The notes beneath the pieces are model-generated. The model saw nothing but the letters and a program-made list of their open reading frames with translations, did not search any database and was not told the DNA's origin. DNA of 64,000 nucleotides from Flavobacteriaceae bacterium (GTDB lineage: Bacteria; Bacteroidota; Bacteroidia; Flavobacteriales; Flavobacteriaceae). Made by a program: the position numbers and the translations under genes. This document shows, one piece after another, positions 26,784-35,836 of this stretch (the stretch's first letter is position 1; the number at the start of each line of letters is the position of its first letter). The stretch lies in assembly GCA_027082925.1 (NCBI GenBank), contig JALWTD010000017.1:248001-312000 (forward strand), written 5' to 3'.

Positions 26784-26864
26784 AAAAGAGTCTGTTTTAA
26801 AAGTCGTATTTTCGTCAAATGAATTTTGACGTTATTTAAAACTTTTAAAACAGGCTCTTTTTTT
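26784..26864 (+). terminator. Very long terminator hairpin after icd
   Basis: AAAAGAGTCTGTTTTAAAAG pairs over about 21 bases with CTTTTAAAACAGGCTCTTTT (one U-G pair), and CGTCAAA/TTTGACG forms a second helix at the tip. A T-run follows. The whole element fills the icd-murQ gap and ends just before the murQ -7 box. Confidence 0.82.
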
Positions 26865-26865
26865 A

Positions 26866-26873
26866 TATTTTTG
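26866..26873 (+). promoter_or_regulatory. -7 box of murQ, four bases before the start codon
   Basis: TATTTTTG, then GAAC, then ATG at 26878. It implies a leaderless mRNA. The upstream -33 region would fall inside the icd terminator stem. Confidence 0.5.
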
Positions 26874-26877
26874 GAAC

Positions 26878-27696
26878 ATGCACTTTAAAAAAACTACCGA
26901 ACAACCTTCAAAGTACAATCATTTGGAAAAAATGAGTGTAAAAGAACTTTTAAGTAATATTAATGCTGAAGATAAAACCGTTCCTTACGCTGTTGAAAAA
27001 GTGATACCAAGCATTGAAACTTTAGTACTTAAAATTGTTGAACGAATAAAAAAAGGAGGAAGATTATTTTATATCGGTGCAGGTACAAGTGGAAGATTAG
27101 GCATTGTTGACGCTTCTGAATGCCCTCCTACTTTTGGTGTTCCACATGATTTAGTAATTGGACTTATTGCAGGAGGCGATGCGGCTATTAGAGAAGCCGT
27201 AGAATTTGCTGAAGATTCTACCACGCAGTCTTGGGAAGACTTACAATCATATCAAATTAACGATTTAGATACCGTAGTTGGCATTGCTGCATCGGGAACT
27301 ACTCCGTACGTGATAAGCGCTATTGAAAAATGCAACGAAAATAATATTGTAACCGGGTGTATTACTTGTAATGAAGGAAGTCCTTTGGCTAAAGTAGCAA
27401 ACTATCCTATTGAAGTTGTTGTAGGCCCCGAATTTGTTACGGGAAGTTCTAGAATGAAAGCCGGAACTGCACAAAAATTAATTCTGAACATGATTTCTAC
27501 AAGTGTTATGATTCAACTGGGAAGAGTTAAGGGAAATAAAATGGTAGACATGCAGCTAACCAACAACAAGTTAGTTGATAGAGGTGTTAATATGCTTATG
27601 ACTGAGCTAAGAATTAGTAAAAACAAAGCCTCTGAATTGCTATCTAAACACAATAATGTACGAAAAATTATAAACGACTTTAACAATGGGAACTGA
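26878..27696 (+). CDS. murQ: N-acetylmuramic acid 6-phosphate etherase
   Basis: Splits the lactyl ether of MurNAc-6-phosphate during peptidoglycan recycling. A 272-residue SIS-domain protein: KGGRLFYIGAGTSGRLGIVDASECPPTFGVP is diagnostic, with LIAGGDAAIREAVEFAEDS, GIAASGTTPYV and GPEFVTGSSRMKAGTAQKLILNMIST following. It overlaps DUF6095 by 11 bases and heads a three-gene operon. Confidence 0.96.
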   Translation: MHFKKTTEQPSKYNHLEKMSVKELLSNINAEDKTVPYAVEKVIPSIETLVLKIVERIKKGGRLFYIGAGTSGRLGIVDASECPPTFGVPHDLVIGLIAGGDAAIREAVEFAEDSTTQSWEDLQSYQINDLDTVVGIAASGTTPYVISAIEKCNENNIVTGCITCNEGSPLAKVANYPIEVVVGPEFVTGSSRMKAGTAQKLILNMISTSVMIQLGRVKGNKMVDMQLTNNKLVDRGVNMLMTELRISKNKASELLSKHNNVRKIINDFNNGN

Positions 27697-27913
27697 CAAA
27701 AAAGAACTTGTTAGAGGATTAAAATATGAGTTAATTACACTACCGCTTTTACTTGCTGCTCCGATTTTAATTACAATGGGGTTTAAAGCAATAAAACACA
27801 ATAACAATTACCTGTTTTTAATTTTCGGAATCATTTTGGCAATTGCAGCTGTAATTACCGGATTTTTGGGTATTCGAATTATTTTGAATGCGCTATTTAA
27901 TAGAAAACAATGA
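27686..27913 (+). CDS. DUF6095-like small membrane protein
   Basis: A 75-residue protein with two transmembrane helices (about 19-34 and 44-68). It has a polar N-terminus (GTDKKELVRGLKYE) and a basic tail (NALFNRKQ). I think it is the DUF6095 family found after murQ in flavobacteria; function unknown. It overlaps murQ by 11 bases and the ATP-grasp gene by four (ATGA), so the three are tightly coupled. Confidence 0.72.
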   Translation: MGTDKKELVRGLKYELITLPLLLAAPILITMGFKAIKHNNNYLFLIFGIILAIAAVITGFLGIRIILNALFNRKQ

Positions 27914-28962
27914 GTTTTACACAGCTAAAAAAACAATTACATTGGGAGTATTGGCCTCCTTTTATGTTTTATTTACCTGTTGTTCCCTATGCACTATATT
28001 TAGCAGCAAAAGCAAGGAGTTTTGGTTTCTTTTCAGCGGTAAATCCGGCTATTGATGGCTCTGGAAACGGATTAGAATCTAAGTTTAAAACCATTCAGCT
28101 TCTCCCCAAAGAATACAAACCCACATCTCTATTTGTAGAAAAAAAAAGTAATCTAAACACCCTCCTCAAAAAAATTGAAGAAAGCAACCTCAACTTTCCT
28201 TTAATTATAAAACCCGACATCGGATTTAGAGGTCTTCTTGTAAAAAAAATAGACACTGTAGAATCACTAAAAAATTATATAAAAAAGTACAATAGTATTG
28301 ATTTAATTATACAAGAATTTATCAACTACAAAAATGAGTGCGGCATTTTTTTTCACCGACTTCCTCATGAAAAAACGGGAAAAATTACTTCCATCACTTT
28401 AAAAAAATACCTCTCTGTTAATGGCGATGGAAAAAGTACTCTTTTAGAACTTATTGGTAAAGATAAACGTGCCAAACGCTACGTTAATATTATTTCTGAT
28501 ATTAATAAAACCAAGCTCAACACCATTCCAAAAGAAGGAGAAAAAGTAGTGTTAAATATAATAGGAAATCACTCCAAAGGAACACAGTTTATAAATGGGA
28601 ACAACCTTATAACTAAAGAGCTTACCTCTACTATAAACAATGCTATTCACAAAAAAATAAGCGGTTGGTATTTTGGAAGAATTGATTTAAAATACAATAG
28701 TTTTGAAGAACTTATAGACGGTAAAAATTTTAAAATTATTGAAATAAACGGTATTATTTCTGAACCTACACATATTTACGACCCTTCGAAAGGGACTTAT
28801 TTAAAAGCACTAAAATCAATTAAAGACCATTGGTTTTTGATTTATAAAATTGGAGTACAAAACCACAAACTTAAAATAGGAAAATACACCAATTTTAAAT
28901 TTTTATTCGGGATTTTTTTGCGCTATAAAAAATATATGAAAACCATTAAAAAACTAACCTAG
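27910..28962 (+). CDS. ATP-grasp domain protein of unknown substrate
   Basis: A 350-residue protein. The N-terminus is aromatic and hydrophobic (YWPPFMFYLPVVPYALYLAAKA), perhaps membrane-associated. The ATP-grasp fold follows: FPLIIKPDIGFRGLLVKKI (nucleotide-binding lysine), LIIQEFINYKNECGIFFHRLP, and FKIIEINGIISEPTHIYDPS with the metal-binding E-x-N near residue 280. Such enzymes join an acyl phosphate to an amine or thiol. The coupling to murQ hints at a wall or amino-sugar link, but no substrate is indicated. Database names such as D-Ala-D-Ala ligase would be over-annotation. Confidence 0.75.
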   Translation: MSFTQLKKQLHWEYWPPFMFYLPVVPYALYLAAKARSFGFFSAVNPAIDGSGNGLESKFKTIQLLPKEYKPTSLFVEKKSNLNTLLKKIEESNLNFPLIIKPDIGFRGLLVKKIDTVESLKNYIKKYNSIDLIIQEFINYKNECGIFFHRLPHEKTGKITSITLKKYLSVNGDGKSTLLELIGKDKRAKRYVNIISDINKTKLNTIPKEGEKVVLNIIGNHSKGTQFINGNNLITKELTSTINNAIHKKISGWYFGRIDLKYNSFEELIDGKNFKIIEINGIISEPTHIYDPSKGTYLKALKSIKDHWFLIYKIGVQNHKLKIGKYTNFKFLFGIFLRYKKYMKTIKKLT

Positions 28963-29448
28963 TAACTCTCCTCTAGGTGTAGTGGGATTAAATCCAAAAT
29001 CTTCATCAGGAAATTCAATTCCCAATTGAGAGATTATATAACCAACACTTGCAAAATGATGAATTGCATGACTATGCGCTTGTATTAATATTGCAGCCAA
29101 TGTGTAATTAGCTGAAACAACTCCCAAACCTAAATCATCTGAAACGGTAATTATTTTATCTAAATTTTCTGTTTTTAAAAGTTGTAACTTTTTAATTGTA
29201 GCGTTAAAATAAGCAACGCCCTTCTCTGTATATATCTCTGCTTGATGATTTCTTTTTCTGTTAATTAAATTTATTTCAGCAAAAGGCAAACCTTCAAAAA
29301 CACAATCAAAAACATCTAAAATATGTCGCATGTGACTACCTATACTAGAATAATAAGGAGCTATTGATGTATCGCTATACGCTTCATCAGTAATGCATTC
29401 TAAAAGTTGAATTCCTCTTTGTAAATTTTTCTCAATAGCTTCAATCAT
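28954..29448 (-). CDS. DinB-family protein
   Basis: A 164-residue four-helix-bundle protein of the DinB/YfiT superfamily. Metal-ligand histidines are visible in HMRHILDVFDCVFEG and in AHSHAIHHFASVGYIISQLG. Family members include thiol-S-transferases, but most are uncharacterised. It overlaps the convergent ATP-grasp gene by nine bases. Confidence 0.85.
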   Translation of the reverse strand: MIEAIEKNLQRGIQLLECITDEAYSDTSIAPYYSSIGSHMRHILDVFDCVFEGLPFAEINLINRKRNHQAEIYTEKGVAYFNATIKKLQLLKTENLDKIITVSDDLGLGVVSANYTLAAILIQAHSHAIHHFASVGYIISQLGIEFPDEDFGFNPTTPRGELLG

Positions 29449-29478
29449 ATCTAACTAATTGGGTGAATATATAAAGTA

Positions 29479-30087
29479 TTATAATTTAATAATTGTTAAA
29501 ACTCCAAGCAAAACAAATAATAAGCTCAAAATATAATTAATATTTTTTGCAATAAACGATACTTTTTCTATTATAATTTTAGCGAATGAAATGTAGGTGT
29601 AAAATAATAAAAAAGAACCTAATGCTGCTCCTAATGTAAACATTAAAATATACGGTTGTTCTATTATAATTTTATTTGATGATGCCAAATAAATACTCAT
29701 TCCCAAATAAAATGGTATTGCCAACATATTAACTGACGACATAAACATACCTCTATAAAAATAGCTCCCTTTTTTACCTGAATCTTTTGGATTTATTTTT
29801 TTTTGAGCTTGCATAAAAAAGAATACTGACAATATAAAAAAAACAACAATACCTGCAACTTTTAGCTTTTCAATTACAGCTGGATTTGCTACAAAAAATT
29901 CGGCAAAATACAACGCTATAAACGATTGTAAAAAAACTACCACAGAAGCTCCAACGGCAAATTTAACACTTTCCGTTTTACCAACATTAATTCTTGTTTT
30001 TAAGGCTGTCATATTTAACATCCCAGGAGAGATAAGTCCGAAATAAGCCATGAGAATACCATAAAAAATATGGGTTATAAAAATCAT
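29479..30087 (-). CDS. LysE-family transporter
   Basis: A 202-residue inner-membrane protein with about six helices. The N-terminal segment IFYGILMAYFGLISPGMLNMTALKTRINVG has the proline-glycine motif (here SPGMLN) of LysE/RhtB exporters, which expel amino acids. The substrate cannot be told. Upstream is a 223-base intergenic region with a plus-strand small RNA candidate, so the flippase gene probably does not read directly into it. Confidence 0.82.
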   Translation of the reverse strand: MIFITHIFYGILMAYFGLISPGMLNMTALKTRINVGKTESVKFAVGASVVVFLQSFIALYFAEFFVANPAVIEKLKVAGIVVFFILSVFFFMQAQKKINPKDSGKKGSYFYRGMFMSSVNMLAIPFYLGMSIYLASSNKIIIEQPYILMFTLGAALGSFLLFYTYISFAKIIIEKVSFIAKNINYILSLLFVLLGVLTIIKL

Positions 30088-30183
30088 AATCTTATGCTTT
30101 ATATTTTAAAAAGTTGACAAAATATATTAATCTTTTGTAAACTCGTTGTAACAATAATCACATTTCTTTTTATAAAAATGTAA

Positions 30184-30191
30184 TACTTTTG
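30184..30191 (+). promoter_or_regulatory. -7 box of the 30.2 kb small RNA candidate
   Basis: TACTTTTG on the plus strand, with TTTC 17 bases upstream as a weak -33. No plus-strand gene lies downstream, only a terminator. Confidence 0.4.
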
Positions 30192-30195
30192 GTCT

Positions 30196-30297
30196 GAGAT
30201 TAAATCTAAAAACATATACTGCTAAAAGTTATTAAGTTAATCTTGATTTTTCATAGAATAGAACCGCCAAAGTTATCATTTTGGCGGTTTTTTTATT
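30196..30297 (+). ncRNA. Possible small RNA between flippase and lysE genes
   Basis: A consensus -7 box (30184) and a strong plus-strand terminator (30262-30297) bracket about 100 bases, but both neighbouring genes are on the minus strand. The segment has no ATG. It starts with a small hairpin (AGATTAAATCT). The simplest reading is a short plus-strand transcript. The hairpin could instead terminate the flippase transcript, but it lacks a uridine run on that strand. Confidence 0.42.
30262..30297 (+). terminator. Plus-strand terminator with no plus-strand gene
   Basis: AACCGCCAAA-GTTATCAT-TTTGGCGGTT followed by TTTTT on the plus strand. On the minus strand the stem is followed by CTATTCTATG, not a uridine run. 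Confidence 0.8.
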
Positions 30298-30310
30298 TAT
30301 ACCTTACAAA

Positions 30311-31777
30311 TTATTCGTTTTTATTTTTAACATTTATGTTTAACAATGTTGATATTTCAGCAGAAATAGCTAGTTTTTTTACTAGTAAAATATAACTGAC
30401 ACTTATTAATACTGTTTTAATTAGGATATTAACAAGTGGATGAAACGAAAAATTCCAAAAATAAAACGAACCAAAAATAATTGATAACACTCCTATTATT
30501 TTAAATGTTTGCTTATTAAAAGGTTGTATTTTTAATTTCATTTTAATATACAACAGTTTTATCATGCTGTAAACTATTACTACTATGAGCGTTGCAATTG
30601 CTGCTCCATTAATTCCCATAAGCGTAATAAGCCATCTGTTAAGTATTATAACACTAATTGCCATGGCAATAGACAAGTAAAAAATAACTTTGTAGTATTT
30701 AGAGTTTGTGAGTATGGCATTACCTGTACCCAATGCTAACTCCATTAATTTTACAATAGAAATAATAAATACTACTGCTATTCCTTTTGTAAACTGAGGC
30801 TTATTAATTACAGCATACAAATCGGTAATATTTAAATTAATTAGTAAAAAAAGAAGTCCTCCTACAACAAGTAAATTAATAGAGGATTGTTTATATAACT
30901 TCTCAACTTCTACAATATTATTACCATTCATTTCTTTTGCAGTAATAGGACTCGTAATTTGTTGCATAGCTCTTGACGGTATAGCAATAACACTTGCTAT
31001 GTAAATACCAACAGAATAATAAGCCACCTCTACAATTTTTTCCATACGAGGAATCATAAATTTATCTATTTCTAACAGTATTCCGGTTGCAGATCCTGCC
31101 ACTATAATATAAATAGAGAATGATAGTACGCTTTTGATATTTGAAGGTAATTTGAAGCTAAGCTTCGGAAAGTAAATATAAAAGGCATATAATTTCATTA
31201 GTAACATTCTAACACCATAAACTACAGCTATTGCATATATAAATTGCTCTTCTGTAATCCATCCGAAATAAACAGAAAACAATAATACAAACGTACTTAT
31301 TCGTGCAAACACTTCTTTTAAAAAGTTACCAAAAACAGACTTTAAATGTACTTTAGACCAAGCGTAAAACAATTCAAAATACCCCATAAAAATGGCGATG
31401 ATAAATATAAGATAGGTGTAATTTTTTATAAGTTTATTTTTAACCGACAGCCACTCCGTTAACTCTTCATAGGCCAAAATACCTACCAAGGCCGTTGGTA
31501 TAATTATAAGTAAAGGAATAAATAATGCTACAGATAAAAATTCATCTTGCTCTTTCTTAGAGTTGTAAGAAGAAAAGAATTTAATAATGGTATGCTGCAT
31601 TCCAAACACTAGCAACGGCAATAATATGTTTGCTGTAGACAGTAAAAAAGTAACCAACCCAAAATAATCGTCTTGTAAAAAATGGGTGAATAAAAACAAT
31701 ACATTAATTCCACCAATGGCAAATCCTAAAAAAATGACCAATGTGTTTATTAAAGACTGTTTAAATACAATTCCCAT
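30311..31777 (-). CDS. Polysaccharide flippase (Wzx/MVF superfamily)
   Basis: A 488-residue membrane protein with 12-14 predicted helices, typical of lipid-linked oligosaccharide flippases. Features: FKQSLINTLVIFLGFAIGGINVLFLFTHFL at the start and GSATGILLEIDKFMIPRMEKIVEVAYYSVGIYIASVIAIPSRAMQQITSPI in the middle, the region conserved in MATE-like exporters. Its start overlaps the end of wecB by one base, and it is the last gene of the glycan cluster. The specific glycan is unknown. Confidence 0.9.
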   Translation of the reverse strand: MGIVFKQSLINTLVIFLGFAIGGINVLFLFTHFLQDDYFGLVTFLLSTANILLPLLVFGMQHTIIKFFSSYNSKKEQDEFLSVALFIPLLIIIPTALVGILAYEELTEWLSVKNKLIKNYTYLIFIIAIFMGYFELFYAWSKVHLKSVFGNFLKEVFARISTFVLLFSVYFGWITEEQFIYAIAVVYGVRMLLMKLYAFYIYFPKLSFKLPSNIKSVLSFSIYIIVAGSATGILLEIDKFMIPRMEKIVEVAYYSVGIYIASVIAIPSRAMQQITSPITAKEMNGNNIVEVEKLYKQSSINLLVVGGLLFLLINLNITDLYAVINKPQFTKGIAVVFIISIVKLMELALGTGNAILTNSKYYKVIFYLSIAMAISVIILNRWLITLMGINGAAIATLIVVIVYSMIKLLYIKMKLKIQPFNKQTFKIIGVLSIIFGSFYFWNFSFHPLVNILIKTVLISVSYILLVKKLAISAEISTLLNINVKNKNE

Positions 31778-32856
31778 TATAATATATTTAGAATTTCTTG
31801 ATATGCTTTTTCTCCAATATTGGTTCCGTATAAATTTTTATCAAAATTTGTAGAGGTGTCTTTAAACATATTAAAAGTATCTACAATTGTTTTGGTATTA
31901 CTACCTACTATTTTTGCAAACCCATTAGAAACCAACTCAATCCATTCTGTCTCTTCACGAGCAATAATACAATGCTTTTTGTTGAAAAAAGCTTCTTTTT
32001 GTAAGCCTCCACTATCGGTAATTACCATATTGCAGTTTTTTAGCAATGCTAACATATCAAAATAACCCACAGGATTAATGGTTGTAATATCAAATTTTAA
32101 ATTATTGTTTTCCAAAATAGCACGGGTTCTAGGGTGCATTGGCAATACGACTTTCTTGTGTTTATTTATTGTTTCTAAAGCTCTAAAAATAGCTTTTAGT
32201 TTTGCCAAATCGTCTGTGTTTTCTTGTCTATGAATAGTCGCCAATACAAACTCATTTTCTTCTAAATCCAATCTTGCAAGAATATCCGATTTTTCATCAA
32301 CCATTTTTCCGTAAAACTCAACGGCATCTTTCATAATATCTCCACATTTTTCAATTTTGATATTAAATTTAGAAAACCCTTCGTTTTCTAAATTTTTAAT
32401 TGCTACGTCTGTTGGACAAAGCAATAAATCAGAAATTCTATCGGTTAAAATTCTATTTATTTCTTCGGGCATTTTCATATTAAACGAACGTAATCCTGCC
32501 TCAATATGCACTACTTTTATGTTTAACTTTTTAGCTGCTAACGCACCAGCAATGGTTGAATTTGTATCTCCGTAAATAACAATTGCATCTGGTTTTTCCT
32601 GAAGTAACACTTCTTCTATTTTAGCCAGCATTTGTCCTGTCATTGCACCATGGCTTAACCCATTAATGGCCAAATTGTATTTTGGTTTTGGAATTTCCAT
32701 TTCTTCAAAAAAAACATCGCTCATGTTTTTATCGTAGTGCTGTCCTGTATGAATAATAACCTCTTCAATAGCATTGTATTTTGAAATTACCCTGCTTAAT
32801 ACTGCCGCTTTCACAAATTGAGGGCGAGCGCCTAAAATGGTTGCAATTTTTTTCAT
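31777..32856 (-). CDS. wecB: UDP-N-acetylglucosamine 2-epimerase (non-hydrolysing)
   Basis: Interconverts UDP-GlcNAc and UDP-ManNAc, supplying ManNAc units for surface polysaccharide. A 359-residue GT-B fold enzyme: GARPQFVKAAVLSR, HTGQHYDKNMSDVFFEE, HIEAGLRSFNMKMPEEINRILTDRISDLLLCPT and MVITDSGGLQKEAFF are conserved. No UDP-ManNAc dehydrogenase (wecC) is adjacent, so the downstream sugar is open. It overlaps both neighbours by one to four bases. Confidence 0.94.
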   Translation of the reverse strand: MKKIATILGARPQFVKAAVLSRVISKYNAIEEVIIHTGQHYDKNMSDVFFEEMEIPKPKYNLAINGLSHGAMTGQMLAKIEEVLLQEKPDAIVIYGDTNSTIAGALAAKKLNIKVVHIEAGLRSFNMKMPEEINRILTDRISDLLLCPTDVAIKNLENEGFSKFNIKIEKCGDIMKDAVEFYGKMVDEKSDILARLDLEENEFVLATIHRQENTDDLAKLKAIFRALETINKHKKVVLPMHPRTRAILENNNLKFDITTINPVGYFDMLALLKNCNMVITDSGGLQKEAFFNKKHCIIAREETEWIELVSNGFAKIVGSNTKTIVDTFNMFKDTSTNFDKNLYGTNIGEKAYQEILNIL

Positions 32857-34124
32857 ATACTGTTAATAATTTCAGACAATCTTCCTGTCAGTTCTTTTCT
32901 ATGGTATTGAGCTATATTTTCTGGATTAACTTCTAGTTTTCCCTGTTTATATTTAGAATAAAAATCTAAAATAGTGTTTTTTAAGGTTTCTTTAGCTGAA
33001 AATCCTATCGCTATCCCCGATTTTGTTTCTTCAATAATTTTAGCCAAATCTCCATCTGTTGGAGCTATTGCTAATATTGGACGATTGGCTAACAAGTATT
33101 CAAATATTTTACCGGTAACAATACCTTTTGCACTAGGTACGTTATTTATAGCAATTAACAATACTTGCGATTGTTTTTGGTACTGAATAACTTCTTTATG
33201 AGAAACATAATTAATTACCGTTATATTTTCAGAAATTTCATGCTTTTTTACCTCTGCTAAAATAGATGCATCTACCTTACCTATCAGCCTTAATTCAAAA
33301 TCGTTTTTAAAATTTAAATCTTCATGTACTATTTCATCTAAAGCCTCCCAAAGTATTTTGGGGTTTCTGTCGGCATTCATAAGACCAACATGTGTAATTG
33401 AAAATTTAGTATCTGGTGTGATTTCATCATTATTTATTTCTATATCAAAACCATTAGGTATTACCGTTACGTTTGGTGAAATTTTATGATAAGATGCTTT
33501 CATAGTATTGCTCACAACCAAAACCGAATCTGCTTGTTGTAACACTTCTTTTTCTAACTTATAATGTTTTTTAATTGCCTTTTTGGTAAGTGGCAATTGG
33601 TGAAAGTAATCTATTTCCGTCCAAGGATCTCTAAAATCTGCTATCCACTTTATATGTAAACGTTGTTTAAGTTTTAGCCCAATTAAATGCATACTATGAG
33701 GCGGTCCTGTGGTTATTACGACATCTATTTTATGCGTTTTTAAATACGTTGTTAGGTAATTAACCGATGGCTTTATCCAAAATTTTCGAGCATCGGGAAT
33801 AAAAAAATTAGCACGAATATATTGCATTATTCTTCCGAAAAAAGTGGGGTTCGGATTTAAAAATCCTGCACTTTCTCCTTTATTTTTCCCAAAAATTGAA
33901 AAAATAGTATTGGGTTCAAAAATAGGTTTTTGTAATACTTTAACATGCTTAGGAATTTCTTCTGCAAGAGATTTATCTATAATTGGATAATTTTTATTTT
34001 TTACAGTATATACTACCGGTTCAATATCAAAATCGCCCAAATACTTCACAAATTTAAGCCACCGTTGTACTCCTGAGCCTCCTGCCGGAGGCCAATAATA
34101 TGTTATAATGAGTACTTTTTTCAC
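32853..34124 (-). CDS. Glycosyltransferase, GT4-like
   Basis: A GT-B glycosyltransferase of about 423 residues. I place the start at the GTG at 34124: it overlaps the upstream stop as GTGA and gives MKKVLIITYYWPPAGGSGVQRWLKFVKYL, the usual beginning; the track's ATG at 34175 would run 51 bases into the upstream gene. The acceptor domain contains ITTGPPHSMHLIGLKLKQ and WIADFRDPWTEIDYF; the donor domain has VIPNGFDIE and GKIFEYLLANRPILAIAPTDGD. Donor sugar unknown. Part of the glycan cluster. Confidence 0.88.
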   Translation of the reverse strand: MKKVLIITYYWPPAGGSGVQRWLKFVKYLGDFDIEPVVYTVKNKNYPIIDKSLAEEIPKHVKVLQKPIFEPNTIFSIFGKNKGESAGFLNPNPTFFGRIMQYIRANFFIPDARKFWIKPSVNYLTTYLKTHKIDVVITTGPPHSMHLIGLKLKQRLHIKWIADFRDPWTEIDYFHQLPLTKKAIKKHYKLEKEVLQQADSVLVVSNTMKASYHKISPNVTVIPNGFDIEINNDEITPDTKFSITHVGLMNADRNPKILWEALDEIVHEDLNFKNDFELRLIGKVDASILAEVKKHEISENITVINYVSHKEVIQYQKQSQVLLIAINNVPSAKGIVTGKIFEYLLANRPILAIAPTDGDLAKIIEETKSGIAIGFSAKETLKNTILDFYSKYKQGKLEVNPENIAQYHRKELTGRLSEIINSI

Positions 34125-35314
34125 TTGCTTAAATTTGAATATAAATCTATTAATTTTTTTGAGGTTTTTTCCCAATAAAATTCATGGGTTACAAACGCTC
34201 TTCCATGTGCACCTAATTGCGCAGCTAATTGAGGATTTTTATACAATGCTATTACTTTTTCAGAAAAATCCAAACAATCTTCTGCTGTATGTACTAAGCC
34301 TGCATTGGCTTTTTGTACTATATTTTTTTGAGCAGTAGCATCGCTTACAAGTAAAGGCTTTCCTAAACTCATATATTGAAATACCTTATTTGCATACGTT
34401 GTATTGTGATGTTTGTTTTTATGCAATGGCGAAATACAAATATGGCTAGCCGCAATATACGACTGAAATGTTGTTTCATTTTGCCAACCTTCAAAAACAA
34501 CAAAATCTGAAATTTTTAGTTCTGCTACCCTATTTTTTAAAATAACATCGTCTGAAGCATTGCTTCCTACAATTACCAATTTAATGTTTTTAATTTTATC
34601 TTTTAAAATTGCAATACCATCAATTGCTGTTAACAAACCTCTCCGCAATCCGGTATCACCTATATAGAGCAATATAAAATTGTTTTTTAGTTTTTTAGTA
34701 ATCTCCGGTTTAATGGTCGTTTTTTGATAAAATGATTTTCGAACGGTATTAGGTACTACACAAATTTTTTCAGGAGCTATTTCTACGGTATCTGTAATTG
34801 CTTTTTTAGCCTCTTGGGTAACTACCAATACGTTTGATGCATTTTTAATAAACAAGCGTTCTTTTTGTTTCCATCTATTTACAGAGATGAGGTATTTTCC
34901 CGGAAAACGTTGTAAATGAGGATAGTGCCTCATAATCTCAGGGCGGTTTTCATGTAAATCTAAAACCACCGGAAGCTTCTTTGTTTTATTAGCTTTAACA
35001 ACAGCTTCTGCAATTTGTATATCGTGAATATGTATGGCTTGAATCTGATTTCTAGTTAAAAAATCTTCAATTTTTTTCGCCATTATTTTTGAGTAAAAAG
35101 GAAATGTATACGCTAATGCCGACAGCTTGTATGTGAGTTTGTTAGATTTATACCTCTTGACCTTTATTTTTGATATAATTTCATCTTTTTCTGAATCGGA
35201 GTATTTTAAACAAAATAAAAAAACTTCATGTCCACTTTTTATCAATGAAACTGCTTCGTTTTCAACTCGTGGATCAGGAGGAAAGGTTTTGTCTAAAATC
35301 ATTCCTATTCTCAT
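34121..35314 (-). CDS. Glycosyltransferase, GT4 family
   Basis: A 397-residue GT-B enzyme. The N-terminus IGMILDKTFPPDPRVENEAVSLIKSGHEVFLFCL is typical of GT4 members. Later landmarks are IHIHDIQIAEA, VVPNTVRKSFY, NFILLYIGDTGLRRGLLTAIDGIAIL and KVFQYMSLGKPLLVSDATAQKNIV. Donor and acceptor are unknown. It lies between the methyltransferase and the second glycosyltransferase in the glycan cluster. Confidence 0.9.
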   Translation of the reverse strand: MRIGMILDKTFPPDPRVENEAVSLIKSGHEVFLFCLKYSDSEKDEIISKIKVKRYKSNKLTYKLSALAYTFPFYSKIMAKKIEDFLTRNQIQAIHIHDIQIAEAVVKANKTKKLPVVLDLHENRPEIMRHYPHLQRFPGKYLISVNRWKQKERLFIKNASNVLVVTQEAKKAITDTVEIAPEKICVVPNTVRKSFYQKTTIKPEITKKLKNNFILLYIGDTGLRRGLLTAIDGIAILKDKIKNIKLVIVGSNASDDVILKNRVAELKISDFVVFEGWQNETTFQSYIAASHICISPLHKNKHHNTTYANKVFQYMSLGKPLLVSDATAQKNIVQKANAGLVHTAEDCLDFSEKVIALYKNPQLAAQLGAHGRAFVTHEFYWEKTSKKLIDLYSNLSK

Positions 35315-35320
35315 ATCGTA

Positions 35321-35836
35321 CTATTTTTCTGCATAAATAGCATAATATCTTGGTGTAAATTTTCTCAATATAGGCCTAAATCCTATTTTGTTTACAGGAC
35401 TTGTCCATTTCTCTTTCTTCTTTACTTTCCAACCTGTATTTTGTAGTAGCCAATCAAACTGCCAATCTTCAAACTCGTGATAATGTCTATCCCACATATC
35501 CGTTTTACTTCTATAAGCAGGTGTAAACCATAATTTTAAAGGCACTGTAGCTATAATTTTTGGCGCTTCTATTTCTTTTAACACATTAAACGGAGCCAGT
35601 AAGTGTTCAAAAATTTCAAATGCTGTTACAGCATCTACGTGATACTTTTTAACAACATCTGGCAGCAAATCTAAATCTTCTCCTTCGGTATTGTAAACCG
35701 TATATCCGTTTTGCTCCATAACTTCAGTAAACGGATTTCGAACACCCAAATCTAAAATAGTAGCCGGAGCTGGCAACACACTTTGTAAAAATTTTAAGGT
35801 ATGTGCATAACGCTTATGCGGTAGTTTATGATACAT
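35321..35836 (-). CDS. Small class I SAM-dependent methyltransferase
   Basis: A 171-residue protein with a reduced class I fold: ATILDLGVRNPFTEVMEQNGYTVYNTEGEDLDL replaces the glycine-rich SAM loop with D-L-G-V-R-N, and VDAVTAFEIFEHLLAPFNVLKEI is the acidic strand and following helix. WDRHYHEFEDWQFDWLLQNTGW is typical of sugar- or lipid-linked methyltransferases in glycan clusters. It overlaps the YfhO gene by 11 bases. The target is unknown. Confidence 0.75.
   Translation of the reverse strand: MYHKLPHKRYAHTLKFLQSVLPAPATILDLGVRNPFTEVMEQNGYTVYNTEGEDLDLLPDVVKKYHVDAVTAFEIFEHLLAPFNVLKEIEAPKIIATVPLKLWFTPAYRSKTDMWDRHYHEFEDWQFDWLLQNTGWKVKKKEKWTSPVNKIGFRPILRKFTPRYYAIYAEK

Noticed and set aside
32853-34175. 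Longer glycosyltransferase start at 34175
   Set aside because: It would run 55 bases into the upstream gene; the GTG at 34124 overlaps the stop as GTGA and begins the conserved fold.
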